Part shown: piece after piece, positions 1 through 5,193 of the stretch
Layout of the letters: each line of letters opens with the position of its first letter
Position numbering within the stretch: position 1 is the stretch's first letter
Source: Pseudomonadota bacterium
GTDB taxonomy: Bacteria; Pseudomonadota; Alphaproteobacteria; Rhizobiales; Devosiaceae
Length of the DNA: 6,574 nucleotides
Assembly (NCBI GenBank): GCA_023431205.1
Contig: JAEYXQ010000061.1
Coordinates: forward strand, 1-6,574
Direction: 5' to 3'
Position numbers and translations under genes: made by a program
Notes under the pieces: generated by a model
The model's input: only the letters and a program-made list of their open reading frames with translations
What the model was told of the DNA's origin: nothing
Databases searched by the model: none

Positions 1-185
1 TGCACGGCCTGCTGCGGGTGACCCGGCGCCTGCTGCGCGCCGGCGCCGATCCCGAAGCGCGCGACGCGCTCAACCGCACCCCGCGCGAGATCGCGGTGAT
101 GCGCGGCTTCGTCGACGTCGCCCACGAGTACGTCCCGTCGCCCTCGGGCGTGTCCATGGCCCGGTTCCTGCGCGATCGCGGGTAG
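1..185 (+). CDS. Ankyrin-repeat protein, C-terminal end (5' truncated by window)
   Basis: An open frame enters from the left edge (first complete codon at 3) and ends at TAG 183-185, leaving 60 visible residues. Residues 9-42 of this piece fit one ankyrin repeat: a helix ending in RRLLRAGADPEARD, the TPREIA turn typical of the TPLHLA position, and a second helix continuing to VMRGFVDVAHEY. A short non-repeat tail follows, ending RFLRDRG. Ankyrin repeats mediate protein-protein contacts, so the partner and role cannot be told from this end piece, and the number of upstream repeats is unknown. A degenerate copy of bases 106-180 lies at 2396-2470, so this 3' end was once duplicated. The family call rests on a single repeat and is fairly secure; the function is not. 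Confidence 0.8.
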   Translation, partial: HGLLRVTRRLLRAGADPEARDALNRTPREIAVMRGFVDVAHEYVPSPSGVSMARFLRDRG

Positions 186-191
186 CCCGCG

Positions 192-234
192 CCCGACCGG
201 GCCCCCGCCGCTTGCAGCGCCCCCGGTCGGGGGC
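192..234 (+). terminator. GC-rich dyad after the ankyrin gene, possible terminator
   Basis: CCCGACCGGG (192-201) and CCCGGTCGGG (222-231) are perfect 10-base inverted repeats separated by 20 bases. A tighter alternative is GCCCCC (219-224) with GGGGGC (229-234) around a GGTC loop. It begins 7 bases after the ankyrin stop, where a terminator would be expected. No T-run follows, so it is not a classical intrinsic terminator. It may act as a 3' stabilising hairpin or with Rho. Confidence 0.4.
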
Positions 235-260
235 CTAGAGTCCGCCTGCAGCGGCTGCAG
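212..260 (+). promoter_or_regulatory. Candidate promoter and palindrome upstream of the first TonB-like gene
   Basis: TTGCAG (212-217) and TAGAGT (236-241) are spaced by 18 bases and resemble sigma70 -35 and -10 boxes (about 4 of 6 at -10, weaker at -35). Just downstream, CTGCAGC-G-GCTGCAG (246-260) is a perfect 15-base palindrome. It would sit at or just after the predicted transcription start, a position where a repressor could act. The -35 lies inside the loop of the preceding dyad. The matches are modest and this is inference. Confidence 0.3.
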
Positions 261-333
261 CACGCCGCCTGTGCCAGGGAGCCGCGCCGCCGGGGTGAGC
301 GCGACATGGCGACATCGCGTCAGGGAGCGGGAC

Positions 334-1248
334 ATGAAGATGGAATGCCGCACGCGCTGGTGCGCGCTGCTGCTGTGGCTCGCGCCCGCCGCCGTGCAGG
401 CATCAGGCGGCGTAGCCGACATCCGCGAGCAGGTCGAGGCGGTCATGCTGGTGACCGGACGGGTCACCATCACACTCGAGGGCACAGTCAGCGACTGGAC
501 CATCGACCAGCGCGAGAAGCTGCCGCCAGCGGTGGCGAAGGTCATCGATGCCGCCGCGCCGGGCTGGCGTTTCGAGCCGATCATGGTCGAGGGCAAGCCG
601 GTACACGGCAATGCCCGGATGAGCCTGCTGATGGTGGCCGAGCGGATCGACGACCGGCGGTTCCGGGTGGCGATACGCAGCGGCCACTTCGGACGGGAGG
701 CGGTCCTGGTCGAAGCGAGCTATTCCGACGCGCGGCCCGGCACCGCCACGCAGGACGCGGGCGACCAGCTGACAGCGATCGATCTGAAACCGCCGATCTA
801 TCCGGCGCAAGCGCGCTATGCCGGCATCCAGGGCGTGGTCTACGTCGTTGTGCGGGTGGACCGGACCGGCCGGGTGCAGGACGCGGTCGTAGAGCTTGTG
901 AACCTCAGGGTGCTGGGGAGCGGGCGGGAGATGGCGCAGGCGCGGGAACTGCTGGCCGGGTCGACCTTGGCGGGCGCACGCAAGTGGACCTTCAAACCGC
1001 CGACCCGGGGCGAGTGGGTGGACCAGGAGTACTGGTCGGCCAGGGTGCCGGTCGACTACAGGTTCGTCGACGACGGCAAAGCCCGCTACGGGCAGTGGGA
1101 GTCCTACGTGCCCGGCCCGCGCAGTCCGATCCCCTGGCAGATGGAGAGCCTGGAAGGCTTCGAGATCGCCCCCGAAGCGCTGGTGGCCGGCGTGGTCCAC
1201 CAGATCGGAACCGGGGTGAAGCTGCTGGGGCCGCTGGAAGGGGGCTGA
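334..1248 (+). CDS. Secreted TonB-C-like protein, paralogue 1
   Basis: The product has 304 residues. ATG 334 was chosen because AGGGAG (322-327) sits 6 bases upstream and the N-terminus is then a typical signal peptide: basic start, hydrophobic ALLLWLAPAA (11-20), likely cleavage after VQA (23). Residues 38-115 form a first lobe (MLVTGRVTIT, LPPAV, WRFEP at 78-82, then EGKPVHG). Residues 150-243 resemble a TonB C-terminal domain (KPPIYPAQARYAGIQG, VRVDRTGRV, then ARKWTFKPP at 215-223). An insert of about 25 residues (VNLRVLGSGREM and following) precedes the KWTFKPP strand. The tail (251-304) ends LLGPLEGG. No membrane anchor beyond the signal peptide and no Pro-rich periplasmic spacer are seen, so it is not a canonical TonB; a soluble periplasmic protein is inferred. 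Its partner is unknown. The gene is followed after 86 bases by a clear paralogue. Confidence 0.85.
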   Translation: MKMECRTRWCALLLWLAPAAVQASGGVADIREQVEAVMLVTGRVTITLEGTVSDWTIDQREKLPPAVAKVIDAAAPGWRFEPIMVEGKPVHGNARMSLLMVAERIDDRRFRVAIRSGHFGREAVLVEASYSDARPGTATQDAGDQLTAIDLKPPIYPAQARYAGIQGVVYVVVRVDRTGRVQDAVVELVNLRVLGSGREMAQARELLAGSTLAGARKWTFKPPTRGEWVDQEYWSARVPVDYRFVDDGKARYGQWESYVPGPRSPIPWQMESLEGFEIAPEALVAGVVHQIGTGVKLLGPLEGG

Positions 1249-1334
1249 GCGCTCCCGAGCCTGGCCGGGTGCCAGGGGCCGCGACATCGGCGATACCCGC
1301 GTCATTACGAGGAAACAGGACCGGAACAAGGACG

Positions 1335-2252
1335 ATGAGAACTTTCCAGGCTTTGCCAGCGCTGTGGCTGGCACTCATGCTCGCCTGCCTGGCGCCGTAT
1401 GCGGACGCCCGGAACGCCAAGGCGGCGCGCAGGCAGCTTGAAGGCAGCATGCTGGTGACCGGCCGGGTGACGGTCACCGACGCCGGCACCGTCGCTGGAT
1501 GGACGATCGACCGGCCCGAGGACCTGCCGCCCGAGGTGGTGGGCGTAATCGAGGCATCCGCGCCCCGGTGGCGGTTCGAACCCATCCTCGTCGATGGCAG
1601 CCCCGTACATGGCAGTGCGCGGATGAGCCTGCGGATGGTGGCCGAGCGCCTCGACCAAGAACGCTTCCGCGTTTCCATCCGCGACGGCTATTTCGGTCGC
1701 GAGGCCGTGCGGATGGCGCGGCGGGTCGACGGCGTGCCAGAAGCGTTCGCGGACAGGGCGCCGGCCGACCGGGTGAGCACGGCGCGGATGACCGCTCCCA
1801 GCTATCCGCAGCAGGCTCTGCAGGCGGGAGTGACCGGCATCGTCTATCTCGTCCTGCGCGTCGGACCTTCGGGACAAGTGGTGGATGCCGCGGCTGAGCA
1901 GGTCAACCTGCGGGTGGTAGGCGTGGAACGCGAGATGGTCCGGATGCGGGAGATGCTGGCCCGGTCGGCGCTGGCCGCCGCGCGCCAATGGCAGTTCGAT
2001 CCACCAGCAGGGGAAGAGTCCGGTGCAGAGCCGTTCCGGTCGGTGCGGGTACCTGTCGACTATTCCATCTCCGGCGGCGAACGCTCGGGGTATGGGCAAT
2101 GGCAGGTGTACGTGCCCGGGCCGCGCCAGCCGGTGCCGTGGCTGATGGACAGCATCGAGGGTGCGGGCGTCGCGCCGGACGCCCTGGTGGCGGGCGAGGT
2201 GCACCAGGTAGGAATGGGGCTCAGGCTGCTGGGACCACTGGAAGGCGGCTGA
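1335..2252 (+). CDS. Secreted TonB-C-like protein, paralogue 2
   Basis: The product has 305 residues and is collinear with the gene before it, at roughly 60% identity judged by eye. Shared blocks include MLVTGRVT, WRFEPI, PVHG, ARMSL, MVAER, FGREAV, VNLRV, YVPGPR and LLGPLEGG. The signal peptide is MRTFQALPALWLALMLACLA with likely cleavage after ADA (25). Cys18 is in a poor lipobox context (MLAC), so a lipoprotein is possible but less likely. The WRFEP lobe covers about 39-116; the TonB-C-like lobe covers about 153-243 (SYPQQALQAGVTGIVYLVLRV, then ARQWQFDPP at 216-224). The start at 1335 has AAGGA (1328-1332) only 2 bases away, closer than usual, and CAGGA (1316-1320) rather far; the signal peptide fixes the start better than the ribosome site does. 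It is probably cotranscribed with the upstream gene. The function is not known. Confidence 0.85.
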   Translation: MRTFQALPALWLALMLACLAPYADARNAKAARRQLEGSMLVTGRVTVTDAGTVAGWTIDRPEDLPPEVVGVIEASAPRWRFEPILVDGSPVHGSARMSLRMVAERLDQERFRVSIRDGYFGREAVRMARRVDGVPEAFADRAPADRVSTARMTAPSYPQQALQAGVTGIVYLVLRVGPSGQVVDAAAEQVNLRVVGVEREMVRMREMLARSALAAARQWQFDPPAGEESGAEPFRSVRVPVDYSISGGERSGYGQWQVYVPGPRQPVPWLMDSIEGAGVAPDALVAGEVHQVGMGLRLLGPLEGG

Positions 2253-2266
2253 GTGCAGGTGCCAGT

Positions 2267-2403
2267 GGGCTAGACGAGCCGCGGCGATCGGCTGGTGCAG
2301 GCGGACGTGGGAGTTTCTGGTGTCCTCGAACTTGCCGGATCACCCTGTCCCTCGGGCTGCTGCTCGACCAGGGCGGTGGCGATGATGGTCGGCCGCCTTC
2401 CAC
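2267..2403 (-). pseudogene. Decayed internal fragment of rho
   Basis: This stretch is homologous to bases about 2910-3053 inside the intact rho gene, in the same orientation. Bases 2364-2390 are identical to 3012-3038 (27 of 27). Flanking bases 2338-2363 align to 2984-3011 with few mismatches. Bases 2391-2401 match 3039-3053 after a 4-base deletion. Read on the minus strand it gives TIIATALV (as in Rho) and, after a frame change, KFEDTRNS where Rho has EFKGTGNS (the R-loop). It corresponds to Rho residues about 455-505. Several indels break the frame and both ends of rho are missing, so it cannot encode a protein. The match weakens towards 2267, and a trace (CAGGT) may reach 2257, directly after the stop of the preceding gene. 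Confidence 0.88.
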
Positions 2404-2470
2404 ATCGCCTACGAGTACGTCCTGTCAGCGCCGGACGCGTGTCCATGCCCCGGTTCCAGAGCGATCGGCG
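2396..2470 (+). pseudogene. Decayed 3' end of the ankyrin-repeat gene
   Basis: This stretch matches bases 106-180 of the ankyrin gene at the left edge. GCC-ACGAGTACGTCC-GTC (2407-2425) and GCGTGTCCATG through GCGATCG (2437-2467) align at about 85-90% by eye. A 3-base gap near 2400 and a net 2-base insertion near 2430 shift the frame, so the reading HIAYEYV... is lost before the motif equivalent to MARFLRDRG, and the TAG stop is not preserved. It is fused directly to the rho fragment on its left, sharing the CTTC at 2397-2400. It is a non-functional relic. Confidence 0.87.
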
Positions 2471-2670
2471 TGGCGCCCGCTGGCCGGGTCTGCTTCACGT
2501 CTGCGAGTCGGCCAGTGCCGGGCAGACGCGGCCGCCCACCCCGGGCGGACGACGAGGCGAGTCGCGATGCGCTCGCCGCTGGCGGGATCTATACCGGGGC
2601 GCGCGACGCCGGTTGCTGCCGCCGCTGCATTCGGGCTGGCCCGGGCGTCGCACGCAGCGCCGCAGGCAGG
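2471..2670. other. Non-coding spacer after the pseudogene block
   Basis: No gene is supported in these 200 bases. Short open frames on the plus strand lack a credible start and domain. One small dyad is visible: CCGCCC (2532-2537) with GGGCGG (2543-2548) and a 5-base loop. The first bases may continue the ankyrin 3' flank, since GATCGGCG then CGCCCGC is loosely like 174-198, but the similarity fades quickly. It may hold further decayed sequence that cannot be recognised by eye. Confidence 0.5.
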
Positions 2671-2700
2671 AAAAAAGCGCCGGTTGCCCGGCGCTTTCTT
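2671..2700 (-). terminator. rho: rho intrinsic terminator, probably bidirectional
   Basis: AAAGCGCCGG (2674-2683) and CCGGCGCTTT (2688-2697) form a perfect 10-base stem around a 4-base loop. On the minus strand the stem runs into six consecutive T (complement of 2671-2676), 20 bases after the rho stop: a textbook intrinsic terminator for rho. On the plus strand the stem is followed by TTTCTT (2695-2700), so it can also stop transcripts from the TonB-like pair, which have no closer terminator. Confidence 0.9.
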
Positions 2701-2719
2701 CGTGGTGCCTCGCGACGGC

Positions 2720-4417
2720 TCAGCGCTTCATCGAAGCGAAGAACTCGTCGTTGGACTTGGTCTGCTTCATCTTGTCGAGCAGGAATTCCATCGCCGCGAT
2801 CTCGTCCATCGGATGCAGCAGCTTGCGCAGGATCCAGATGCGCTGCAGCAGGTCCGGCTCGATCAGCAGGTCCTCGCGGCGGGTGCCCGACAGGTTGACC
2901 GCGATGGCCGGGTAGACGCGCTTCTCGGCGATGCGGCGGTCCAGGTGCACTTCGGAGTTGCCGGTGCCCTTGAACTCCTCGTAGATCACCTTGTCCATCG
3001 CGCTGCCGGTGTCGACCAGGGCGGTGGCGATGATGGTCAGGCTGCCGCCTTCCTCGACGTTGCGCGCCGCGCCGAAGAAGCGTTTCGGGCGGTGCAGGGC
3101 GTTGGCGTCGACACCGCCGGTGAGCACCTTGCCCGAGGACGGCACCACGTTGTTGTAGGCGCGCGCCAGGCGGGTGATCGAGTCGAGCATGATCACCACG
3201 TCCTTCTTGTGCTCGACCAGGCGCTTGGCGCGCTCGATCACCATCTCGGCGACCTGCACGTGGCGCGCGGCCGGCTCGTCGAAGGTCGAGCTGACCACTT
3301 CGCCGCGCACGGTGCGCTGCATCTCGGTGACTTCTTCAGGACGCTCGTCCACCAGCAGCACGATCAGGTGCACGTCCGGGTGGTTGGTCGTGATGGCGGT
3401 GGCGATCTGCTGCATCATGATCGTCTTGCCCGCCTTGGGCGGCGACACGATCAGCGCGCGCTGGCCCTTGCCCTGCGGCGCCATCAGGTCGAGGATGCGG
3501 CCGGCGATGTCTTCCGACGACCCGTTGCCGCGCTCCAGGGTGAAGCGGCGGCGCGGGAACAGCGGGGTCAGGTTCTCGAACAGCACCTTGTTCTTCGACG
3601 CTTCCAGCGGCTCGCCGTTGATCGTGTCGATGGTCGACAGCGCGAAGTAGCGCTCGCCATCCTTCGGCCAGCGGATGCGGCCGGCCAGGTGGTCGCCGGT
3701 GCGCAGGTTGAAGCGGCGGATCTGGCTGGGGCTGATGTAGACGTCGTCCGGGCCGGCCAGGTAGCTGGCCTCGGCGGCGCGCAGGAAGCCGAAGCCGTCC
3801 GGCAGGATTTCCAGCACGCCGTCGGCGGCGACGCCTTCACCGTGGCGGGTCAGCACCTTCAACAGGGCGAAGATCACGTCCTGCTTGCGGGCGCGGGCGA
3901 CGCCTTCCTGGATGTTCAGCTGCTCGGCGATGTCCAGCAGCTTGGGCGCAGGCATGCGCTTGAGGTCGCCCAGCGAGTACTGCGGGAAACCCTCCGGCAC
4001 GTTCGGCATCGCACGCGGAACGAATGGCTCCTGGCCGCCGCCGTTGCCGTCCTGCGGCATGCCGTCGTGGCCCTGGCGGTCGCGCTCCCGGTTGCGATCG
4101 CGGCGGTTGCGGAAGCGGTCGCGGCGGTTGTTGCCGAAGCGGTTGCCGTCGCGGTCGCCACCTTCATGCTGTTGGCCGCCCTGCGCCTGCGCGCCGGCGT
4201 TCTCGCTGGCGCCCTGGGACGGTGACGGGGCGGTGGGTGCCGGGGGCGCCTCGGGGGCCGCGGCGCGTTCGGCGACCGGCGGCAGCGGAAGCTGCGGCGC
4301 GGGATCGGCCGCGCGCTCGGCGGGGGCGGCGGTATCGGCGGCGGGAGTCTTGGGGGCGCGGGTCTTGCGCACGCGCTTCTCGGCGGGGGCGCCGGTTTCG
4401 TTGCTGCTGTCGGACAA
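2720..4417 (-). CDS. rho: Transcription termination factor Rho
   Basis: The product has 565 residues. This hexameric RNA-dependent ATPase/translocase ends transcription at C-rich untranslated RNA. Domains: a disordered extension (1-145; Ala/Pro-rich to about 80, then Arg/Asn/Gly/Asp-rich 81-128); the Rho N-terminal helical domain (about 148-188, SLGDLKRM, ARKQDVIFALL); a cold-shock-like RNA-binding domain (about 195-265) with RNP1 motif DGFGFLR (207-213) and YLAGPDD; and a RecA-like ATPase with Walker A PPKAGKT (326-332), Walker B VVIMLD (407-412), Q-loop GGVDANALHRPKR (434-446), R-loop KGTGNSE (483-489) and Arg513 in SGTRRED, equivalent to the arginine finger Arg366 of E. coli Rho. E. coli Rho has 419 residues; the excess is almost all N-terminal. 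The start is TTG (4415-4417): GAGGA (4426-4430) lies 8 bases upstream and no better in-frame ATG exists before the conserved part. It lies downstream of trxA, as in E. coli. All catalytic motifs are intact. Confidence 0.98.
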   Translation of the reverse strand: MSDSSNETGAPAEKRVRKTRAPKTPAADTAAPAERAADPAPQLPLPPVAERAAAPEAPPAPTAPSPSQGASENAGAQAQGGQQHEGGDRDGNRFGNNRRDRFRNRRDRNRERDRQGHDGMPQDGNGGGQEPFVPRAMPNVPEGFPQYSLGDLKRMPAPKLLDIAEQLNIQEGVARARKQDVIFALLKVLTRHGEGVAADGVLEILPDGFGFLRAAEASYLAGPDDVYISPSQIRRFNLRTGDHLAGRIRWPKDGERYFALSTIDTINGEPLEASKNKVLFENLTPLFPRRRFTLERGNGSSEDIAGRILDLMAPQGKGQRALIVSPPKAGKTIMMQQIATAITTNHPDVHLIVLLVDERPEEVTEMQRTVRGEVVSSTFDEPAARHVQVAEMVIERAKRLVEHKKDVVIMLDSITRLARAYNNVVPSSGKVLTGGVDANALHRPKRFFGAARNVEEGGSLTIIATALVDTGSAMDKVIYEEFKGTGNSEVHLDRRIAEKRVYPAIAVNLSGTRREDLLIEPDLLQRIWILRKLLHPMDEIAAMEFLLDKMKQTKSNDEFFASMKR

Positions 4418-4425
4418 GTTGCGAA

Positions 4426-4430
4426 TCCTC
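4426..4430 (-). promoter_or_regulatory. rho: Ribosome binding site fixing the TTG start of rho
   Basis: On the minus strand GAGGA lies 8 bases before TTG 4417, within a longer AGCGAGGA. It is the only good Shine-Dalgarno match near the N-terminus, and the TTG product begins MSDSSNE with the Lys/Arg-rich start common to the extended Rho proteins of this group. Confidence 0.7.
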
Positions 4431-4597
4431 GCTAGGTGGCGAGCGCCGGCGTTGCGGCGGCGGGTGAGTAAAAGGAGACGGGGGCTTCAGATGGGTGCGG
4501 CGCATCCCCTGCGCCGGAATTCGGGTTCGACACTATCACCGGGCCTGGGTGGCGGCAAGCCGGGCCGCCACGGCGGGTTCAAGCGGATTCAGCCAGC

Positions 4598-4618
4598 GCG
4601 CCCCGCCCTGCGGGGCGC
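4598..4618 (-). terminator. trxA: Hairpin after trxA
   Basis: GCGCCCCGC (4598-4606) and GCGGGGCGC (4610-4618) form a perfect 9-base GC stem with a 3-base loop, starting 7 bases after the trxA stop. No T-run follows on the minus strand, so termination may be partial, leaving some read-through into rho, or the hairpin may protect the trxA mRNA 3' end. Confidence 0.55.
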
Positions 4619-4625
4619 CAGCGGT

Positions 4626-4967
4626 TCAGGCGGCCTGGGAGCCCAGGGCCTTGTCGATCATCTGGGTCAGCTGGCCCTTGCCGACGGCGCCGATCTGGGT
4701 GGCCTGGATCTGGCCGTCCTTGAACAACAGCAGCATCGGGATGGACCGCACGTGGTACTTGATGGCGGTGGCGCGGTTCTCGTCCACGTTGACCTTGGCG
4801 ACCTTCAGCTTGCCGCCGTAGGTCTCGGCCAGTTCGTCCAGGACCGGCGAAATCATCTTGCAGGGGCCGCACCATTCGGCCCAGAAGTCCACCAGCACCG
4901 GCTCGCCGGACTGCAGCACGGCGGCGTCGAAATCGGCATCGCCGACGTGGGTCACTTTGTCGCTCAC
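4626..4967 (-). CDS. trxA: Thioredoxin
   Basis: The product has 113 residues. This cytoplasmic thiol-disulfide reductant is reduced by thioredoxin reductase and supplies electrons to ribonucleotide reductase, methionine sulfoxide reductase and other targets. The active site WCGPC (32-36) sits in VDFWAEWCGPCKM, Asp27 is the buried acid, and Pro77 of SIPMLLLF is the cis-proline next to the active site. Residues 60-63 NVDE and the C-terminal helix are normal for the family. Residue 78 after the cis-Pro is Met where E. coli has Thr. The product is 4 residues longer than E. coli TrxA, at the C-terminus. The start is GTG 4967: AGGAG (4974-4978) lies 6 bases upstream and the product aligns from residue 1 with E. 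coli TrxA (MSDK). The open frame continues upstream without a stop, but that part has no thioredoxin similarity. It lies upstream of rho and is divergent from rhlB. Confidence 0.97.
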   Translation of the reverse strand: MSDKVTHVGDADFDAAVLQSGEPVLVDFWAEWCGPCKMISPVLDELAETYGGKLKVAKVNVDENRATAIKYHVRSIPMLLLFKDGQIQATQIGAVGKGQLTQMIDKALGSQAA

Positions 4968-5193
4968 GGGGATCTCCTGCGGGGTCCGCGAACGGGCGCG
5001 GACGGGTTCGGGCCGGGACGGCCTCCACGATTGGGGTAAACTGGGGCGTTCCGCGACCTTTTCAAGGTTACCCAGGTGGTCGCGCAACCCGGCACAGGGG
5101 GCGCAGTGTGCGACGCCGGTTCGGCCGATGCAAGCACACCCACCGCATTCACACGACACGCGCGCGGAACACAGCGACGCAAAAGAAGAAGGC
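4968..5193. promoter_or_regulatory. Divergent trxA/rhlB promoter region with nested dyads
   Basis: These 226 bases separate the two divergent starts. The AT-richer part (5031-5070) is the likely promoter zone. In the trxA direction TTGAAA (5060-5065) is a good -35, but the -10 about 18-19 bases on (GTTTAC/TTTACC around 5035-5041) is weak. On the plus strand TAAACT (5037-5042) resembles a -10 without a convincing -35. Two inverted repeats overlap the same place: CGCGACC (5052-5058) with GGTCGCG (5078-5084), and inside it ACCTT (5056-5060) with AAGGT (5064-5068). For rhlB, AGAAGAAGG (5184-5192) ends 1 base before ATG, so its purine-rich 5' part must serve as the ribosome site. Confidence 0.45.

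Larger units (their letters stand above)
4418..4625 (-). promoter_or_regulatory. trxA-rho spacer: rho leader with C-rich, G-poor segment and weak promoter candidate
   Basis: The spacer is 208 bases. In the rho sense, bases 4500 to 4451 contain 26 C and only 7 G in 50, with a pyrimidine-rich core CCCCCGTCTCCTTTTACTC, resembling a Rho-utilisation site. A small hairpin, GGCGCA/TGCGCC, lies at 4499-4515. A weak promoter candidate has TTGCCG (4553-4558) and GATAGT (4532-4537), but the 15-base spacing is short. A second dyad, GTGGCGGC/GCCGCCAC (4549-4571), overlaps that -35. Rho is known to repress its own synthesis in E. coli through its leader between trxA and rho; the same arrangement here suggests, but does not prove, the same control. 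Confidence 0.45.

Noticed and set aside
306..1334. Extension of the second TonB-like gene frame back to 306, making a 648-residue fusion
   Set aside because: That part is an out-of-frame reading of the first TonB-like gene. The second gene has its own signal peptide at 1335.
2581..2670. Possible new signal-peptide ORF (MRSPLAGSIPGRATPVAAAAAFGLARASHA) after the pseudogenes
   Set aside because: It starts at ATG 2567 without a ribosome site, and the frame continues through the rho terminator into antisense rho. Ala-rich stretches are common by chance at this GC content.
1988..4225. Plus-strand open frame of 745 codons rich in His, Asp, Gln and Val
   Set aside because: Most of it is antisense to rho, whose minus-strand product has every conserved Rho motif. 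Its composition is what antisense of a high-GC gene gives, and it also runs through the pseudogene block.
4164..4505. Minus-strand ORF starting ATG 4505 in the rho leader (MRRTHLKPPSPFTHPPPQ...), considered as a rhoL-like leader peptide
   Set aside because: AGGGG directly abuts the ATG, too close for initiation, and the frame runs 250 bases into rho without a stop. Its Pro/Arg content is what the C-rich leader would give in any frame.
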